Source: Sinorhizobium numidicum
GTDB lineage: Bacteria; Pseudomonadota; Alphaproteobacteria; Rhizobiales; Rhizobiaceae
DNA length: 64,000 bases
NCBI RefSeq assembly: GCF_029892045.1
Contig: NZ_CP120368.1
Location: 3,287,501 to 3,351,500, forward strand
Direction of reading: 5' to 3'
Shown: positions 24,896 through 34,025 of the stretch, in pieces
How the letters are laid out: the number at the start of each line of letters is the position of its first letter
Position numbering within the stretch: the stretch's first letter is position 1
The notes under the pieces: model-generated
What the model was told of the DNA's origin: nothing
Seen by the model: only the letters and a program-made list of their open reading frames with translations
Database searches by the model: none
Translations under genes and position numbers: made by a program

Positions 24896-25540
24896 ATGAA
24901 GACACAACGCCTCGTCATGGCCGGCCTTGCGACCCTCATCGCGCCCGCCCTGGCTGCCGCCCACCCGCATATCTTCGCCGAAGCGCGGCTGGAGATCGTT
25001 TCCGACGACAAAGGCGAGATCGGCGAGCTGCGCAACGTCTGGCGCTTCGACGAACTATTCTCGGCGAGCGTGGTACTCGACTTCGACAAGAACTCGAATG
25101 CCACGCTCGACCCGGAGGAATTGAAGGAAGTCGGCCAGACCGTGCTCGAGTCCCTCTCGGAATACAATTACTACACCACGATCCTCGACAACGGAAAATC
25201 GGTGAAGGTCAACAAGCCCGAGGCGATCAATGTCGATTACAAGGACAATCAGCTGCTGATGATCTTCGCGGTCAAGCCGGCGCAGCCGATGCCGCTTAAG
25301 GGCAAGCTCTCCTTCGGCGTTTACGATCCGACCATGTATACGGCGATGGACTTCCCGACCGACGATGACCTGACGGTCGTCGGCGAAAAGATCGAGGCCT
25401 GCAAGCATCAGGTGGTGCGGCCGGATCCGGACGAAGTGCTGGCCGAGAACAAGGACACATTGACCGACGCTTTCTGGAACGACCCGACCGGAACCGACAT
25501 GTCCAAGCTCTTCGCAACCAGGCTCGAGGTCACATGCTGA
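24896..25540 (+). CDS. DUF1007 family periplasmic protein
   Basis: 214-residue exported protein of the DUF1007 group, often encoded with NicO-type metal transporters. A Sec signal peptide (MKTQRLVMAGLATLIAPALAA) is cut near AAAHPHIF, and the conserved HPHIFAEARLEI motif follows directly. The body is a beta-rich, acidic domain with RFDELFSASVVLDFD and DPTMYTAMDFPTDDD. ATG 24896 is chosen over an upstream frame because AAAAGGATT precedes it and the signal peptide begins there. Its stop overlaps the NicO start by 7 bases, so the two are co-translated and may bind and export or deliver a metal together. Confidence 0.86.
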   Translation: MKTQRLVMAGLATLIAPALAAAHPHIFAEARLEIVSDDKGEIGELRNVWRFDELFSASVVLDFDKNSNATLDPEELKEVGQTVLESLSEYNYYTTILDNGKSVKVNKPEAINVDYKDNQLLMIFAVKPAQPMPLKGKLSFGVYDPTMYTAMDFPTDDDLTVVGEKIEACKHQVVRPDPDEVLAENKDTLTDAFWNDPTGTDMSKLFATRLEVTC

Positions 25541-26562
25541 ACGCTCGCAAGATCGGCGGCGCGCTCGCGGCCGCGCTTTTGTTGACGGCTCTTACCGCGA
25601 CCGTGGCCATGGCCCAATCGCCGCTCGGCATCGGCACTGCCGAACCTTCCATCCAGACGAACGGTTTTTTCGGCGGCTTTTTCTCCTGGGTGAACATGGA
25701 GCAGCAGAGTTTTTATCGCCTGCTGACCGGAGCGCTCAAGGGCATGCGCGAAAACCCATGGCAGCTCTGGTCGCTGATCGGCCTCTCCTTTGCCTATGGT
25801 GTCTTTCACGCTGCCGGCCCTGGGCATGGCAAGGCGGTCATCTCCTCTTACATGATCGCCAACGAAACGGAGCTCAGGCGCGGCGTCCTTCTGTCGTTTC
25901 TCTCTTCTATGCTGCAGGGCATCGTCGCCATCCTGCTGATCGGCGCCGTCTATCTCGTGCTGCGCGGCTCCTCGATCAGCATGACGAATGCGACTCGCTC
26001 GCTTGAAATCGCAAGCTACGCGCTGATCGCCGCTTTCGGCGGCTGGCTCGTCTTCCGCAAGGTGCGCTCGATGGTTCAGCCGGCCCACGCTTCCGGCGAT
26101 GCGCACATCCACCGCGATCACGACCATCATCACCACGCTCACGATCACCTTCATGATCACCACCACGCGCATGCGGCCGGCGAGGTCTGCGCTACCTGCG
26201 GCCATGCGCATGCGCCCGATCCGGCCATGCTGAAAGGCGATCGTTTTGCGCTCAGCGAAGCCTGGTCTGCAATTGTCGCCGTCGGGCTGCGCCCCTGCTC
26301 CGGCGCCCTGATCGTGCTCTCCTTCGCACTGCTGAACGGCCTCTATCTCGGCGGCGTCCTCTCGGTCATCGCCATGTCGATCGGCACCGCAATCACAGTC
26401 TCTGTGCTCGCGACCCTGGCCGTCACCGCCAAAGGCTTCGCCCTGCGCTACGCCTCAAGCGACTCGGCCGCGACGCGCATCTCGAACGGTATCGAGATCG
26501 CGGGGGCGCTGCTGGTCCTGGTACTAGGACTTGTTCTGTTGGGCGCTGCGTTGCAGGGCTGA
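25534..26562 (+). CDS. NicO/RcnA-type nickel/cobalt transporter with His-rich loop
   Basis: 342-residue membrane protein of the NicO/RcnA family, an exporter or importer of nickel, cobalt or a similar metal. After a signal-like N-terminus there are about six hydrophobic segments, including the family motif FHAAGPGHGKAVISSYMIA and GLRPCSGALIVLSFALLNGLY. Between segments, around residues 195-225, lies a loop of His/Asp repeats (HRDHDHHHHAHDHLHDHHH) followed by CATCGHAHAP, which probably binds metal. Overlaps the DUF1007 gene. Metal and direction of transport cannot be read from the sequence. Confidence 0.88.
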   Translation: MLNARKIGGALAAALLLTALTATVAMAQSPLGIGTAEPSIQTNGFFGGFFSWVNMEQQSFYRLLTGALKGMRENPWQLWSLIGLSFAYGVFHAAGPGHGKAVISSYMIANETELRRGVLLSFLSSMLQGIVAILLIGAVYLVLRGSSISMTNATRSLEIASYALIAAFGGWLVFRKVRSMVQPAHASGDAHIHRDHDHHHHAHDHLHDHHHAHAAGEVCATCGHAHAPDPAMLKGDRFALSEAWSAIVAVGLRPCSGALIVLSFALLNGLYLGGVLSVIAMSIGTAITVSVLATLAVTAKGFALRYASSDSAATRISNGIEIAGALLVLVLGLVLLGAALQG

Positions 26563-26639
26563 GTTAGATCAAGAAAATAGGTTTGGCAGGGGCGGGAATA
26601 CCCGCTCGATTATCTCAACCTACGAGAATTGACCTCAGA

Positions 26640-26855
26640 TCAAAGCCCACGGCGGCGTTGATGGCGGGCGCGCAGCCAGAAAATCAGGAAGAAGCCAAGC
26701 ACGAAAAGAACAGCGAAGCCGGCGGCAAGCCAAGGCGAAATCTCACCGAGCTTCAGCATGATCGAAGGCAGCGCGAAAAAGCCGATGCCGATGACGACGA
26801 GAATGATCGCAGCGGCGATCGCCGCAGACTTTTCCTTCTTCTCAGGCGCGCTCAA
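26640..26855 (-). CDS. Small two-span membrane protein, function unknown
   Basis: 71 residues: a charged start (MSAPEKKEKS), two hydrophobic segments (AAIAAAIILVVIGIGFFALP and WLAAGFAVLFVLGFFLIFWL) and a basic C-terminus (RARHQRRRGL). No known family recognised. Its ATG overlaps the last 4 bases of the acetyltransferase gene upstream (ATGA), which supports a real, translationally coupled gene. Confidence 0.72.
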   Translation of the reverse strand: MSAPEKKEKSAAIAAAIILVVIGIGFFALPSIMLKLGEISPWLAAGFAVLFVLGFFLIFWLRARHQRRRGL

Positions 26856-27553
26856 GCTCGCTCCTTTGCCGCAAGGTCGGCACGAATATATTCGAGGCGC
26901 CGCCTCTGGCGACCGTCGTCATCAAAATTATCGGGCGAAAGCCAGTGCTCGAATGCGGCCTTGATGAGCGGCCATTCGCCATCGATCATCGAGAACCAGG
27001 CCGTATCACGATTGGCGTGCTTTGAAACCATGTGCTGACGGAAAATGCCCTCGAAGGTGAAGCCGAGTCGCAGGGCGGCAGCACGGCTCGCCATGTTTTC
27101 GCTATGGCATTTCCATTCGTAGCGCCGGTAGCCGAGATCTTCGAAGACGTGCCTCGCCATCAGGTAATGGGCCTCGGTCGAAAGCGGGGAACGAGCCATG
27201 GCTGGCCCATGCGCTACACCGCCGACTTCGACGACGCCGTTGGCCGGGTCGGCGCGCATGTAGTTTGCCATTCCGACGATTTTGCCGTTCGCCTTGTCGC
27301 GAAACACCTCGGTGATCCAGCCGGATTTTTGCTGAACAGCAGAGAGCCAGGCATCAAACGCCTCGATGCCGGAAAAATCGTCCTGGGTGAAATATTTCAA
27401 GAGCGGGTTGATGGCCATGCCGCCGAAGGCGTCGTTCCAGAGCGCCTCGAGATGCGTTGCCCGGTAATAGGGCTCCAACCGGACATACCGCCCTTCGAGG
27501 AAGACCGGTTGCGGCGCCGGACAACCCTTCCAATTGGTAAGATCGCGCATCAA
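26852..27553 (-). CDS. GNAT acetyltransferase (RimJ/RimL type)
   Basis: 233-residue N-acetyltransferase of the RimJ/RimL-like group, which acetylates N-termini, spermidine-like or small amines. It begins with VFLEGRYVRLEPYYRATHLEALW, a typical opening; the core includes GKIVGMANYMRADPANGVVEVGGV and the acetyl-CoA region SPLSTEAHYLMARHVFEDLGYRRYEWKCHSENMASRAAALRLGF. The start is one of two adjacent ATGs. Followed by a small membrane protein gene that overlaps it by 4 bases. Confidence 0.88.
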   Translation of the reverse strand: MMRDLTNWKGCPAPQPVFLEGRYVRLEPYYRATHLEALWNDAFGGMAINPLLKYFTQDDFSGIEAFDAWLSAVQQKSGWITEVFRDKANGKIVGMANYMRADPANGVVEVGGVAHGPAMARSPLSTEAHYLMARHVFEDLGYRRYEWKCHSENMASRAAALRLGFTFEGIFRQHMVSKHANRDTAWFSMIDGEWPLIKAAFEHWLSPDNFDDDGRQRRRLEYIRADLAAKERA

Positions 27554-27673
27554 ATACTCCCGCGTTCCATTTGCTTTCGCAATAGGACAGACGCCGACCA
27601 GTTACAATTCAAACTCGTGATAGAACGATGAGCGGAGCCGATCGGGCGCTCCGCTCGGCACCGGCAGGTCGGT

Positions 27674-28375
27674 TCAGGCGGGAACCTTCGCCGCCGAGAC
27701 CGTCGCCTCAATGTGATCGACAAGCGCATCGGCAAGCCCGAGCCGGCCGGCGAGCAGATCGAGATAGCCGCGCTCGGCCCGGCTTTCCGGCTCGATCGCG
27801 AGACGGGATGCCGTATAGATCTCCACCCGCTCCTCTTCCGTCTTGGCAGCGGCGACGATCGCGTCGAGATCGACGGGGTTTGCAAGCTCGGCTTCGAGGA
27901 AGGCGGCGGCATCCGCCGACAGTCCCGAAACGGAGAGCTTGTCCATGATGTGGCGGCGCTCGACGTCGTCTATGTGGCCATCCGCCCGGGAGGCGGCGAT
28001 CATGGCGCGCACGAGTGCGAGCGCGAAATCATCACTGACGGGCGCGGTGCTGAAGGCGGAATCGGCCGGCGGCGGCGGCAATTGGGCGTTCGGCTTCAAG
28101 GGCGGCTCTGCCGTCGGCGCCTTGCCGGCCTGGTAGTTCTTGTAGGCTTGATAGCCGAGGCCCGCGATCGCTGCGAGGCCGCCGAGCACAGCAGCATTGC
28201 CGGCAAGCTTGCGGCCGGACTTGCTGCCGAGAAGAACGGCCGCGATCGCGCCGGTTGCCAGCGGATTGTCCTTGGCGAGCTTCGTTGCCTGATCCGCGCG
28301 GTCGCGAACCGTGCCGCCGGCGCCAGGCACCTGCGACCCCAAGAACTGATCCAGCAATTTCTTCGCGTCAAACAT
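27674..28375 (-). CDS. DUF533 / TerB-like protein
   Basis: 233-residue YebE-like protein. The N-terminus (MFDAKKLLDQFLG) is followed by a Gly/Ala-rich hydrophobic stretch (NPLATGAIAAVLLGSKSGRKL and AVLGGLAAIAGLGYQAYKNY) and a Pro-rich linker. The C-terminal helical TerB-like domain carries acidic loops (RAMIAASRADGHIDDVERRHIM) typical of DUF533. ATG 28375 follows AAAGGAACG; an upstream in-frame ATG at 28429 lies in a region without a good binding site. Function unknown, probably membrane-associated. Confidence 0.85.
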   Translation of the reverse strand: MFDAKKLLDQFLGSQVPGAGGTVRDRADQATKLAKDNPLATGAIAAVLLGSKSGRKLAGNAAVLGGLAAIAGLGYQAYKNYQAGKAPTAEPPLKPNAQLPPPPADSAFSTAPVSDDFALALVRAMIAASRADGHIDDVERRHIMDKLSVSGLSADAAAFLEAELANPVDLDAIVAAAKTEEERVEIYTASRLAIEPESRAERGYLDLLAGRLGLADALVDHIEATVSAAKVPA

Positions 28376-28546
28376 CGGTGTCGTTCCTTTCGGTTTCGTG
28401 CGCGACGGAAAGGCGGGGGCTCCGTGCATGCCGCTTCATTCCAGATCGGAGCGGACGCGGCCGGAAGACCCGCTTCTCCGCGATCCCGCTCCACTTCGCG
28501 GATTGAGACATAGGAACGGTGCCGCGAAAATACAAACTCGCGCCTA

Positions 28547-28645
28547 TTGCATGGTTTCTTAAGTCGGAACCGATTTGAGGAACCATGCAGCAGTTCAAAG
28601 TGTTGCAGCGACCTTTGTGCGTCTGAAAAGACGCGTGGCGCTGCG
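28547..28645 (+). repeat. RIME repeat, copy 2
   Basis: Second copy, in the orientation of copy 1 but more diverged (TTAAGTCGG / CCGATTTGAGG arms, GTGTTGCAGCG..CGCTGCGA). Lies between the TerB-like and KDPG aldolase genes. Confidence 0.82.
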
Positions 28646-28650
28646 AGACG

Positions 28651-28680
28651 AAAAAAGGGCCGGACAAGCGTCCAGCCTCT
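28651..28680 (-). terminator. Rho-independent terminator of the KDPG aldolase gene
   Basis: On the minus strand AGGCTGGAC-GCTT-GTCCGGCCC forms a stable hairpin followed by six T, 28 bases after the aldolase stop. The plus strand also ends in a T-run, so it may work in both directions. Confidence 0.82.
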
Positions 28681-28707
28681 TTTTTCGTTTTTGCCCGCTC
28701 TCTTGGA

Positions 28708-29346
28708 TCAGGCCTTCAGCACATAGGCCTCGGCAGCGAGCTTGGTGATGCCGGCCCAATCACCCTTGGCGACCAGTTCCTTCGGCGCCACCCAGGAGCC
28801 GCCGACGCAGACGACGTTCGGCAGCGACAGATAGTCACGCGCATTGGCGAGCGAGATGCCTCCGGTCGGGCAGAAGAAAGTGCCGGCGAGCGGAGAGGAG
28901 AGAGACTTCAAATAGGCGGCACCACCGGCTTGTTCGGCCGGGAAGAACTTCATCACCTGGTAGCCTTCCTCACGGAGCCCCATCACCTCGCTCGCCGTCG
29001 CCGCACCCGGAAGCAGTGGAACCTCGTGGTCGTTGGCGACGTCGATCAGTTCCTGCGTCGTGCCGGGGCTGACGATGAACTGCGATCCCGCCTCCACTGC
29101 CGCTTCGAACTGCGCCGCGTTTAGGATCGTCCCGGCACCGGCGACGGCACCCTCCACCTCGTTCGCAACCGCGCGGATCGCCTCCAGCGCCGCCGTCGTT
29201 CGCAAGGTGATCTCGATCGCCTTCAGGCCACCGGCAACCAGTGCCCGCGCGAGCGGTACTGCCGCGGCCACATCATCGATCACCAGCACCGGCACCACCG
29301 GTTGCAGCTTGAGGATGGAAAGAAGCTTGTCGGTTTTCGCGCTCAT
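28708..29346 (-). CDS. eda: 2-dehydro-3-deoxy-phosphogluconate (KDPG) aldolase
   Basis: Entner-Doudoroff aldolase that cleaves KDPG to pyruvate and glyceraldehyde-3-phosphate; 212 residues, the family length. It has the conserved Glu in LKAIEITLRTTAALEAI, GAGTILNAAQFE, the FIVSPGTTQELI segment and the Schiff-base lysine in MKFFPAEQAGGAAYLKSL (about Lys134), then FCPTGGISLANA. AAAGGACG precedes the ATG. Rhizobia use the Entner-Doudoroff route as the main hexose pathway, and S. meliloti has more than one eda; edd is not nearby. Confidence 0.93.
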   Translation of the reverse strand: MSAKTDKLLSILKLQPVVPVLVIDDVAAAVPLARALVAGGLKAIEITLRTTAALEAIRAVANEVEGAVAGAGTILNAAQFEAAVEAGSQFIVSPGTTQELIDVANDHEVPLLPGAATASEVMGLREEGYQVMKFFPAEQAGGAAYLKSLSSPLAGTFFCPTGGISLANARDYLSLPNVVCVGGSWVAPKELVAKGDWAGITKLAAEAYVLKA

Positions 29347-29548
29347 GCCGATCGTCCTTTTAAAACGATTGAATACTGCCCCCGCATACTCCGCCTGCCG
29401 CCCATTGTCGAGACCTGAAGGGCGTCGCTCATTCGCTGATTTACAACAGCAGACGGTAAAATATCGTCCGCGGCAAGGCGGTGACTTGAGCGCAGCCGAT
29501 TAAACGGTAGTCTGTTGCCGGTCGACCTCTCGATATGGCGGGGAATTC

Positions 29549-30022
29549 ATGGCGAAGGAGATAGAGCGCAAGTTCCTGGTCGCTTCGGACGGCTGGCGGC
29601 AACATGCGGACAAGGGCACAAGGCTCCGTCAGGCCTATATCGTCACCATGGAGGATCGCTCGGTGCGCGTCCGCATTCATGGCAACAAATGGGCGCGCCT
29701 GACCATCAAGATCGGCAAGTCGGCGCTGGTCCGCAACGAGTACGAATACGACCTGCCCATGGACGACGCGCGCGAACTGCTGACACAGGCGGTCGGCATA
29801 ATCATCGAGAAAAGGCGTTTCCGCGTGCCCCACAAGGGCTTCACCTGGGAGGTCGACGTCTATGAGGGAGCGCTCGAGGGTCTTGTCGTCGCCGAAGTCG
29901 AGATGAAGCAGGAGACGGATCTTCCCGCTCTGCCGGCGTGGCTCGGACGCGAAATCACCGGCAACCGGCGCTATTCCAACCAGGCGCTCGCCACTGAGGG
30001 ACTGCTGGAAGCGCAACCATGA
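29549..30022 (+). CDS. CYTH domain protein (triphosphate tunnel enzyme family)
   Basis: 157-residue CYTH protein; the family binds polyphosphate or triphosphate and includes inorganic triphosphatases. It begins with the diagnostic EIERKFLV motif and has the alternating Arg/Lys/Glu pairs of the tunnel: RLRQAYIV, RSVRVRIHGNKWARLTIKIGK, EYEYDLPMDDARELL, KRRFRVPHKGFTWEVDVYEG and VVAEVEM. SD GGGGAAT. Its TGA overlaps the start of the CHAD gene (ATGA), so the two domains fused in some bacteria are here separate, coupled genes. Confidence 0.92.
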   Translation: MAKEIERKFLVASDGWRQHADKGTRLRQAYIVTMEDRSVRVRIHGNKWARLTIKIGKSALVRNEYEYDLPMDDARELLTQAVGIIIEKRRFRVPHKGFTWEVDVYEGALEGLVVAEVEMKQETDLPALPAWLGREITGNRRYSNQALATEGLLEAQP

Positions 30023-30927
30023 CCTATGCTTTCAGTCCGGACCGGCCTTTCACCGAGGACTTTCGCGCCGTCGGCGCCGAACTGATCGAGCGCGCGGTAG
30101 CGGCCCTGGAGGATCAGCCCGCGGGCGTTCACGAGGCGATCCATGATGCCCGCAGGAACTTCAAGCGCCTGCGCTCGCTCTACCGGCTCGTCGCCTCCGA
30201 TGCACCGGCCCTCCAGAAACAGGAAAACGCCCGCATCCGCGAGATGGCTCGAAATCTGTCGCCGGTCCGAGACGCCGCGGCTCTCGTCGAGAATGCCAGC
30301 TATCTACGTGCGCATGCGAGCAATGAAGAGCAGAGATCGGCTCTCGATCATGTCTGCGCGGCCTTGGCGGCGCGCCGCGACCGGATCTCGGAAGACGAAA
30401 CCGACATCGCAGGAAAGATCGCGACCACCGTCGCCAACTGCCAACAGGCGCTTGCGGCGCTCGCGCATGTATCCTTCGACGACGGCAAACGAAAGACCGC
30501 CGGCCGACTGGAAAAAGGCTGGCGGAGAACGCTAAGGCGTGCGGCGCGTGCCAGAGTCGCTTGCGAAACGGGAACCGATGCCGCCCTGTTCCACGAACTG
30601 CGCAAGCGCACCCAGGACTACCGGATGCATCTGGCTCTGCTGCGGGGGGCATGGCCTTCGGCGATGCAAGCCAAAAGGGCTGACGCGAAAGAGCTGGTCG
30701 ACGTGCTGGGTCATTTGAACGACCTCGCCGATATGACCTCGCTGATCAACGAGCAACCGGAGATCGCAGGCAGCAGCCAAAACCAGGCCCATCTCCTCTC
30801 CGCCGTCATTCACCGGCAGGAAGAACTCAGACGAGAAGCCTTGCAGCGAGCGCAGGCGGTCTTCGGCGACCGGCCGGAGGATGAAAGCCGGACGGTCGGG
30901 CTGCTCTGGCTCGAGGCGGGGCGGTAG
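30019..30927 (+). CDS. CHAD domain protein
   Basis: 302-residue helical CHAD protein. CHAD domains bind polyphosphate and often accompany CYTH. The sequence has the conserved His-rich helices, with HEAIHDARRNFKRLRSLYRL (basic, His/Arg pairs), RDAAALVENASYL and a second half with FHELRKRTQDYRMHLALL followed by LVDVLGHLNDL. Co-translated with the CYTH gene through a 4-base overlap. Probably cytosolic and linked to polyphosphate granules; not shown here. Confidence 0.9.
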   Translation: MTYAFSPDRPFTEDFRAVGAELIERAVAALEDQPAGVHEAIHDARRNFKRLRSLYRLVASDAPALQKQENARIREMARNLSPVRDAAALVENASYLRAHASNEEQRSALDHVCAALAARRDRISEDETDIAGKIATTVANCQQALAALAHVSFDDGKRKTAGRLEKGWRRTLRRAARARVACETGTDAALFHELRKRTQDYRMHLALLRGAWPSAMQAKRADAKELVDVLGHLNDLADMTSLINEQPEIAGSSQNQAHLLSAVIHRQEELRREALQRAQAVFGDRPEDESRTVGLLWLEAGR

Positions 30928-31138
30928 AGGGAAGCGTGCTCATGCCCTTTCATTCCGCCCGCCGATCACCTTATCCCTGCAAGTCGGGCAACGAGACGCG
31001 CGGGCCGCTCAAAAATCCCCCGCTTGCGCGTAGAGGGCCGGGCTGAGGGGCAAATCATTCCGTCCTCACGACGCGCGGGACAATTCGGCGCGGCCGCCGC
31101 AATTGCACTTGGCGCCCGAAAGCTGTATTTGCGTGGCC

Positions 31139-32083
31139 ATGACCGACATGCTGACGACACCGCGCCCGGAGACGCAAGGCCAGTTTCTGGTAGCCGCGCT
31201 TTATCATTTTGTTTCCTTCCAGCGCTTCGCCGAATTCCGCGAGCCGCTGCAGGCAATCTGTGACGCCAACGGCGTGAAAGGCACGCTGCTCATCGCGCAT
31301 GAGGGGATCAACGGGACGATCGCCGGCACCGACAAGGGCATTGCCGCGGTGCTTGCCTATCTGCGCGCCCAGCCAGAATTCGCCTGCCTCGTACACAAGG
31401 AGAGCCGGGCTTCGTCCATGCCCTTCCTGCGCATGAAGGTGCGGCTGAAGAAGGAGATCGTCACCATGGGCGCCGAGAATATCGATCCAAACAAGGTGGT
31501 CGGTACCTATGTGGAGCCGCAGGACTGGAACACGCTGATTTCCGATCCGGATACTTTGGTGATCGACACGCGCAACGACTACGAAACCGCAATAGGGCTC
31601 TTCCGCGGCGCCGTCGATCCGAAGACCAAGACGTTTCGGGAATTTCCCGAGTGGGTGCGCAACAACGCCGGCCTCAACAATAAGCCGAAGATCGCCATGT
31701 ATTGCACCGGCGGCATCCGCTGCGAGAAGGCGACCGCGTTCATGAAGGAGCAGGGTTTCGAGGAGGTCTATCACCTGAAAGGCGGCATCCTCAAATATCT
31801 CGAGGAAATACCGCCCGAGCAGAGCCTCTGGGACGGCGCCTGCTTCGTCTTCGACGAGCGCGTTTCGGTTACTCATGGACTTCAGGAAGGCGAGCACACG
31901 CTCTGCCATGCCTGCCGCCAGCCACTGACCCCGGAAGACCTCCTGTCGCCCTTGCACGAGGAAGGCGTCTCCTGCGTCCATTGCCACGAGAGCCGCACGG
32001 AAGAGGATCGCGAGCGCTATCGCCAGCGGCAGAAACAGATCACGCTGGCGAAGAAGCGCGGCGAGCGGCATCTCGGGGGCTGA
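31139..32083 (+). CDS. trhO: tRNA uridine(34) hydroxylase TrhO (rhodanese-like)
   Basis: Oxygen-dependent hydroxylase that makes 5-hydroxyuridine at tRNA position 34. The 314-residue product has the N-terminal acylphosphatase-like part ([13 protein letters not shown]...[17 protein letters not shown]), a central rhodanese domain with the active cysteine in [17 protein letters not shown], and a C-terminal Cys-rich zinc-ribbon-like tail ([28 protein letters not shown]). The start at 31139 matches the length of the S. meliloti homologue as I remember it (314 residues); no strong Shine-Dalgarno is visible. Single gene. Confidence 0.93.
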   Translation: MTDMLTTPRPETQGQFLVAALYHFVSFQRFAEFREPLQAICDANGVKGTLLIAHEGINGTIAGTDKGIAAVLAYLRAQPEFACLVHKESRASSMPFLRMKVRLKKEIVTMGAENIDPNKVVGTYVEPQDWNTLISDPDTLVIDTRNDYETAIGLFRGAVDPKTKTFREFPEWVRNNAGLNNKPKIAMYCTGGIRCEKATAFMKEQGFEEVYHLKGGILKYLEEIPPEQSLWDGACFVFDERVSVTHGLQEGEHTLCHACRQPLTPEDLLSPLHEEGVSCVHCHESRTEEDRERYRQRQKQITLAKKRGERHLGG

Positions 32084-32148
32084 GACGGCCTTTATCCAAG
32101 TTCCCGTCTTTTCGCATCCGCAACGGTTTGGCAACGTGTTTATTCGTC

Positions 32149-33813
32149 TCAGTCTACCTCGATCGTCGCCACCCTCTCGCCGGCATCGATCGCCAAATAG
32201 GCGGCTCCGGCGATCGCTGACCAGTCCGCCTCCTGCGCGAGTGCCACTGGACAACTCTTGCCGTAGAGTTCGGCCGCAACCATCGCGCCAACCGTAACGA
32301 TAGCGTCACGCGAAAAAAGCACGATGGCCGCCGGCCCCGTTTCGCGCCGGAGCGCTTCCGCCAGAACCGAGCTTCCGGAACTGGAACCTCGCCCTGCCCG
32401 CATTACCAGAATGCGGCCGCTCATTACCTCTTCCTTCTGCGGATGCCACTGGTCGATAATCCTGCCGCTTGCCGAATCGAGACCGCCCCAGAAGCTCAAG
32501 GGTTCTGAAAGCACCAGGGTTTTCGCCGCCGCCGTGCCGGCTACAAGCGTCGTCACCTGCAATCTGACCGTCAAAGCCGCACCACCTTTCCGGCTCTGGC
32601 CGACGCCACACACTCGGCAAGCGAACCGAAGCCGACATCGACGCCGATTGCCGGGCGCGTAATAGGCCCATTTGCCGGAATTGGTCATGACCGCGCCGGA
32701 CATGTCGCGCATCACGGCAGTCACATAGGTGCAGGTATCGATGACCAGCGTGACCCCGGCAGCCTCCAGGCGCTCCTCCCAGCCGCGACGCTGCAATTCT
32801 TCGAGCACGGCCCGATGAGTATTGACATAGATGTCGATCGCCGGCCGCTCGCCTTCAAGCCGCGGCATCAGCCGCTCGAACTCGGAAAGCGAAAAATGCG
32901 GCGTGCCGAGGCTGACCGCAGTGAGCGTCGTGCCATCCGGCACCGTCGAGAGATTACGCACGGTCGCGCGCAAATCTTCCGCCGTCAGCCGGATGATTTC
33001 GTCCGGTGCCCTGCCCTGGAAAGCGGCCTCGACGGTTGGCGCCTCCAGCGTCAGTCCGACCGCGTGGAACAGCGCAACGGCCCCCGCCGAGGCGGCAACT
33101 GCACCGAGAGCCTTGAGGTCGTCCTCACCTGTCGAGGCAGGCAGACCGACAATCGCCGGCACGCGGTCGCCGCATCGCCTGCCGATCACATGCCCGACGG
33201 CGACACAGGCAAGGCCCGCCTCCTCCCACTCCTCAGGCAGGCTCTCGACCTCCACAAGCACACGCGCGCGGCGATTTTCGGTTACGTGCAGGCCGTAACA
33301 GGGTGCCCGACCGGTGAGCGCGCAACAGAGATCGATGAAATCGCCGTAGCGGTTGGTGCGGGCGCCGAGCACGGAATTGGCAAAAACGATGGCGTTCGAT
33401 TCCGCCCAGGCGATCTGAGCGCCAAAACGCGGCCGGAAGATCGTCTGGTAGGGCGCGCAGGTGAAGGTCGGCATGCAGCCGAGTTCCTCATGCGCCTTCA
33501 TGAGCCTTGCGCCACCGCTGCCGACCTCTTCACTGCCGCGAAAGAGTTCCGGATGGATGAGATCGACGGATGCGACATTGAGCGTCGTCGGGACGCGAAC
33601 CCGACCGCCCAGCCTAACGAGGTGCTCGACGAAATCGAGGCTCACCTGACCGAGATAGAGACAGCCGTCGAGATGGGCGGCTTCGATATCAATGAAGCGT
33701 TCCGCGCCGACGGCCTCGGCGAAACGGACGAGAAGACGCATGGCGAAGGCCGAGGCCCCGCCCTGTTCGCCGGAAAGGAAAGATCGGTCGAGGGGAGAAA
33801 GCTGAGTGGACAT
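32149..33813 (-). CDS. Aconitase X-type dehydratase (probably cis-3-hydroxy-L-proline dehydratase), halves joined by an apparent frameshift
   Basis: Iron-dependent dehydratase of the AcnX family. Residues 1-389 match the large domain ([61 protein letters not shown]) and about 412-554 the small DUF126 domain ([37 protein letters not shown]). Between them are 22 Arg/Cys-rich residues ([14 protein letters not shown]...) unlike the family. The next frame across the same bases reads [20 protein letters not shown] then VVRL-stop, the expected end of a large subunit, and this TGA overlaps a TTG that could start the small subunit. The reading frame therefore seems shifted by two lost bases near 32647, giving an artificial-looking fusion. 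Activity is uncertain. ATG 33813 is preferred. Confidence 0.72.
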   Translation of the reverse strand: MSTQLSPLDRSFLSGEQGGASAFAMRLLVRFAEAVGAERFIDIEAAHLDGCLYLGQVSLDFVEHLVRLGGRVRVPTTLNVASVDLIHPELFRGSEEVGSGGARLMKAHEELGCMPTFTCAPYQTIFRPRFGAQIAWAESNAIVFANSVLGARTNRYGDFIDLCCALTGRAPCYGLHVTENRRARVLVEVESLPEEWEEAGLACVAVGHVIGRRCGDRVPAIVGLPASTGEDDLKALGAVAASAGAVALFHAVGLTLEAPTVEAAFQGRAPDEIIRLTAEDLRATVRNLSTVPDGTTLTAVSLGTPHFSLSEFERLMPRLEGERPAIDIYVNTHRAVLEELQRRGWEERLEAAGVTLVIDTCTYVTAVMRDMSGAVMTNSGKWAYYAPGNRRRCRLRFACRVCGVGQSRKGGAALTVRLQVTTLVAGTAAAKTLVLSEPLSFWGGLDSASGRIIDQWHPQKEEVMSGRILVMRAGRGSSSGSSVLAEALRRETGPAAIVLFSRDAIVTVGAMVAAELYGKSCPVALAQEADWSAIAGAAYLAIDAGERVATIEVD

Positions 33814-33921
33814 GCCGCCGATTAAAGTCGTCGGCGTTCGCAAGTCAATTCGTCGACGCATCAGGCGAACTTCGGGGACGCATCTCGGAGCGAAAATGCG
33901 GATGAGCCGCGCGCTTCGCTC

Positions 33922-34016
33922 CTACAGCGCCGTGCGTCTTTTCAGACGCACAAAGGTCGCTGTAGCACTTTGAATTGCTGCATGTTTTTATCCTTGAATC
34001 GGCTCCGATTTAAAGA
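33922..34016 (-). repeat. RIME repeat, copy 3
   Basis: Reverse-orientation copy of the element at 21146, with CTACAGCGC..GCTGTAG arms and CCTTGAATCGG / CCGATTTAAAG arms; slightly diverged. Between the acnX and GFA genes. Confidence 0.85.
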
Positions 34017-34025
34017 AGTAGGCGC

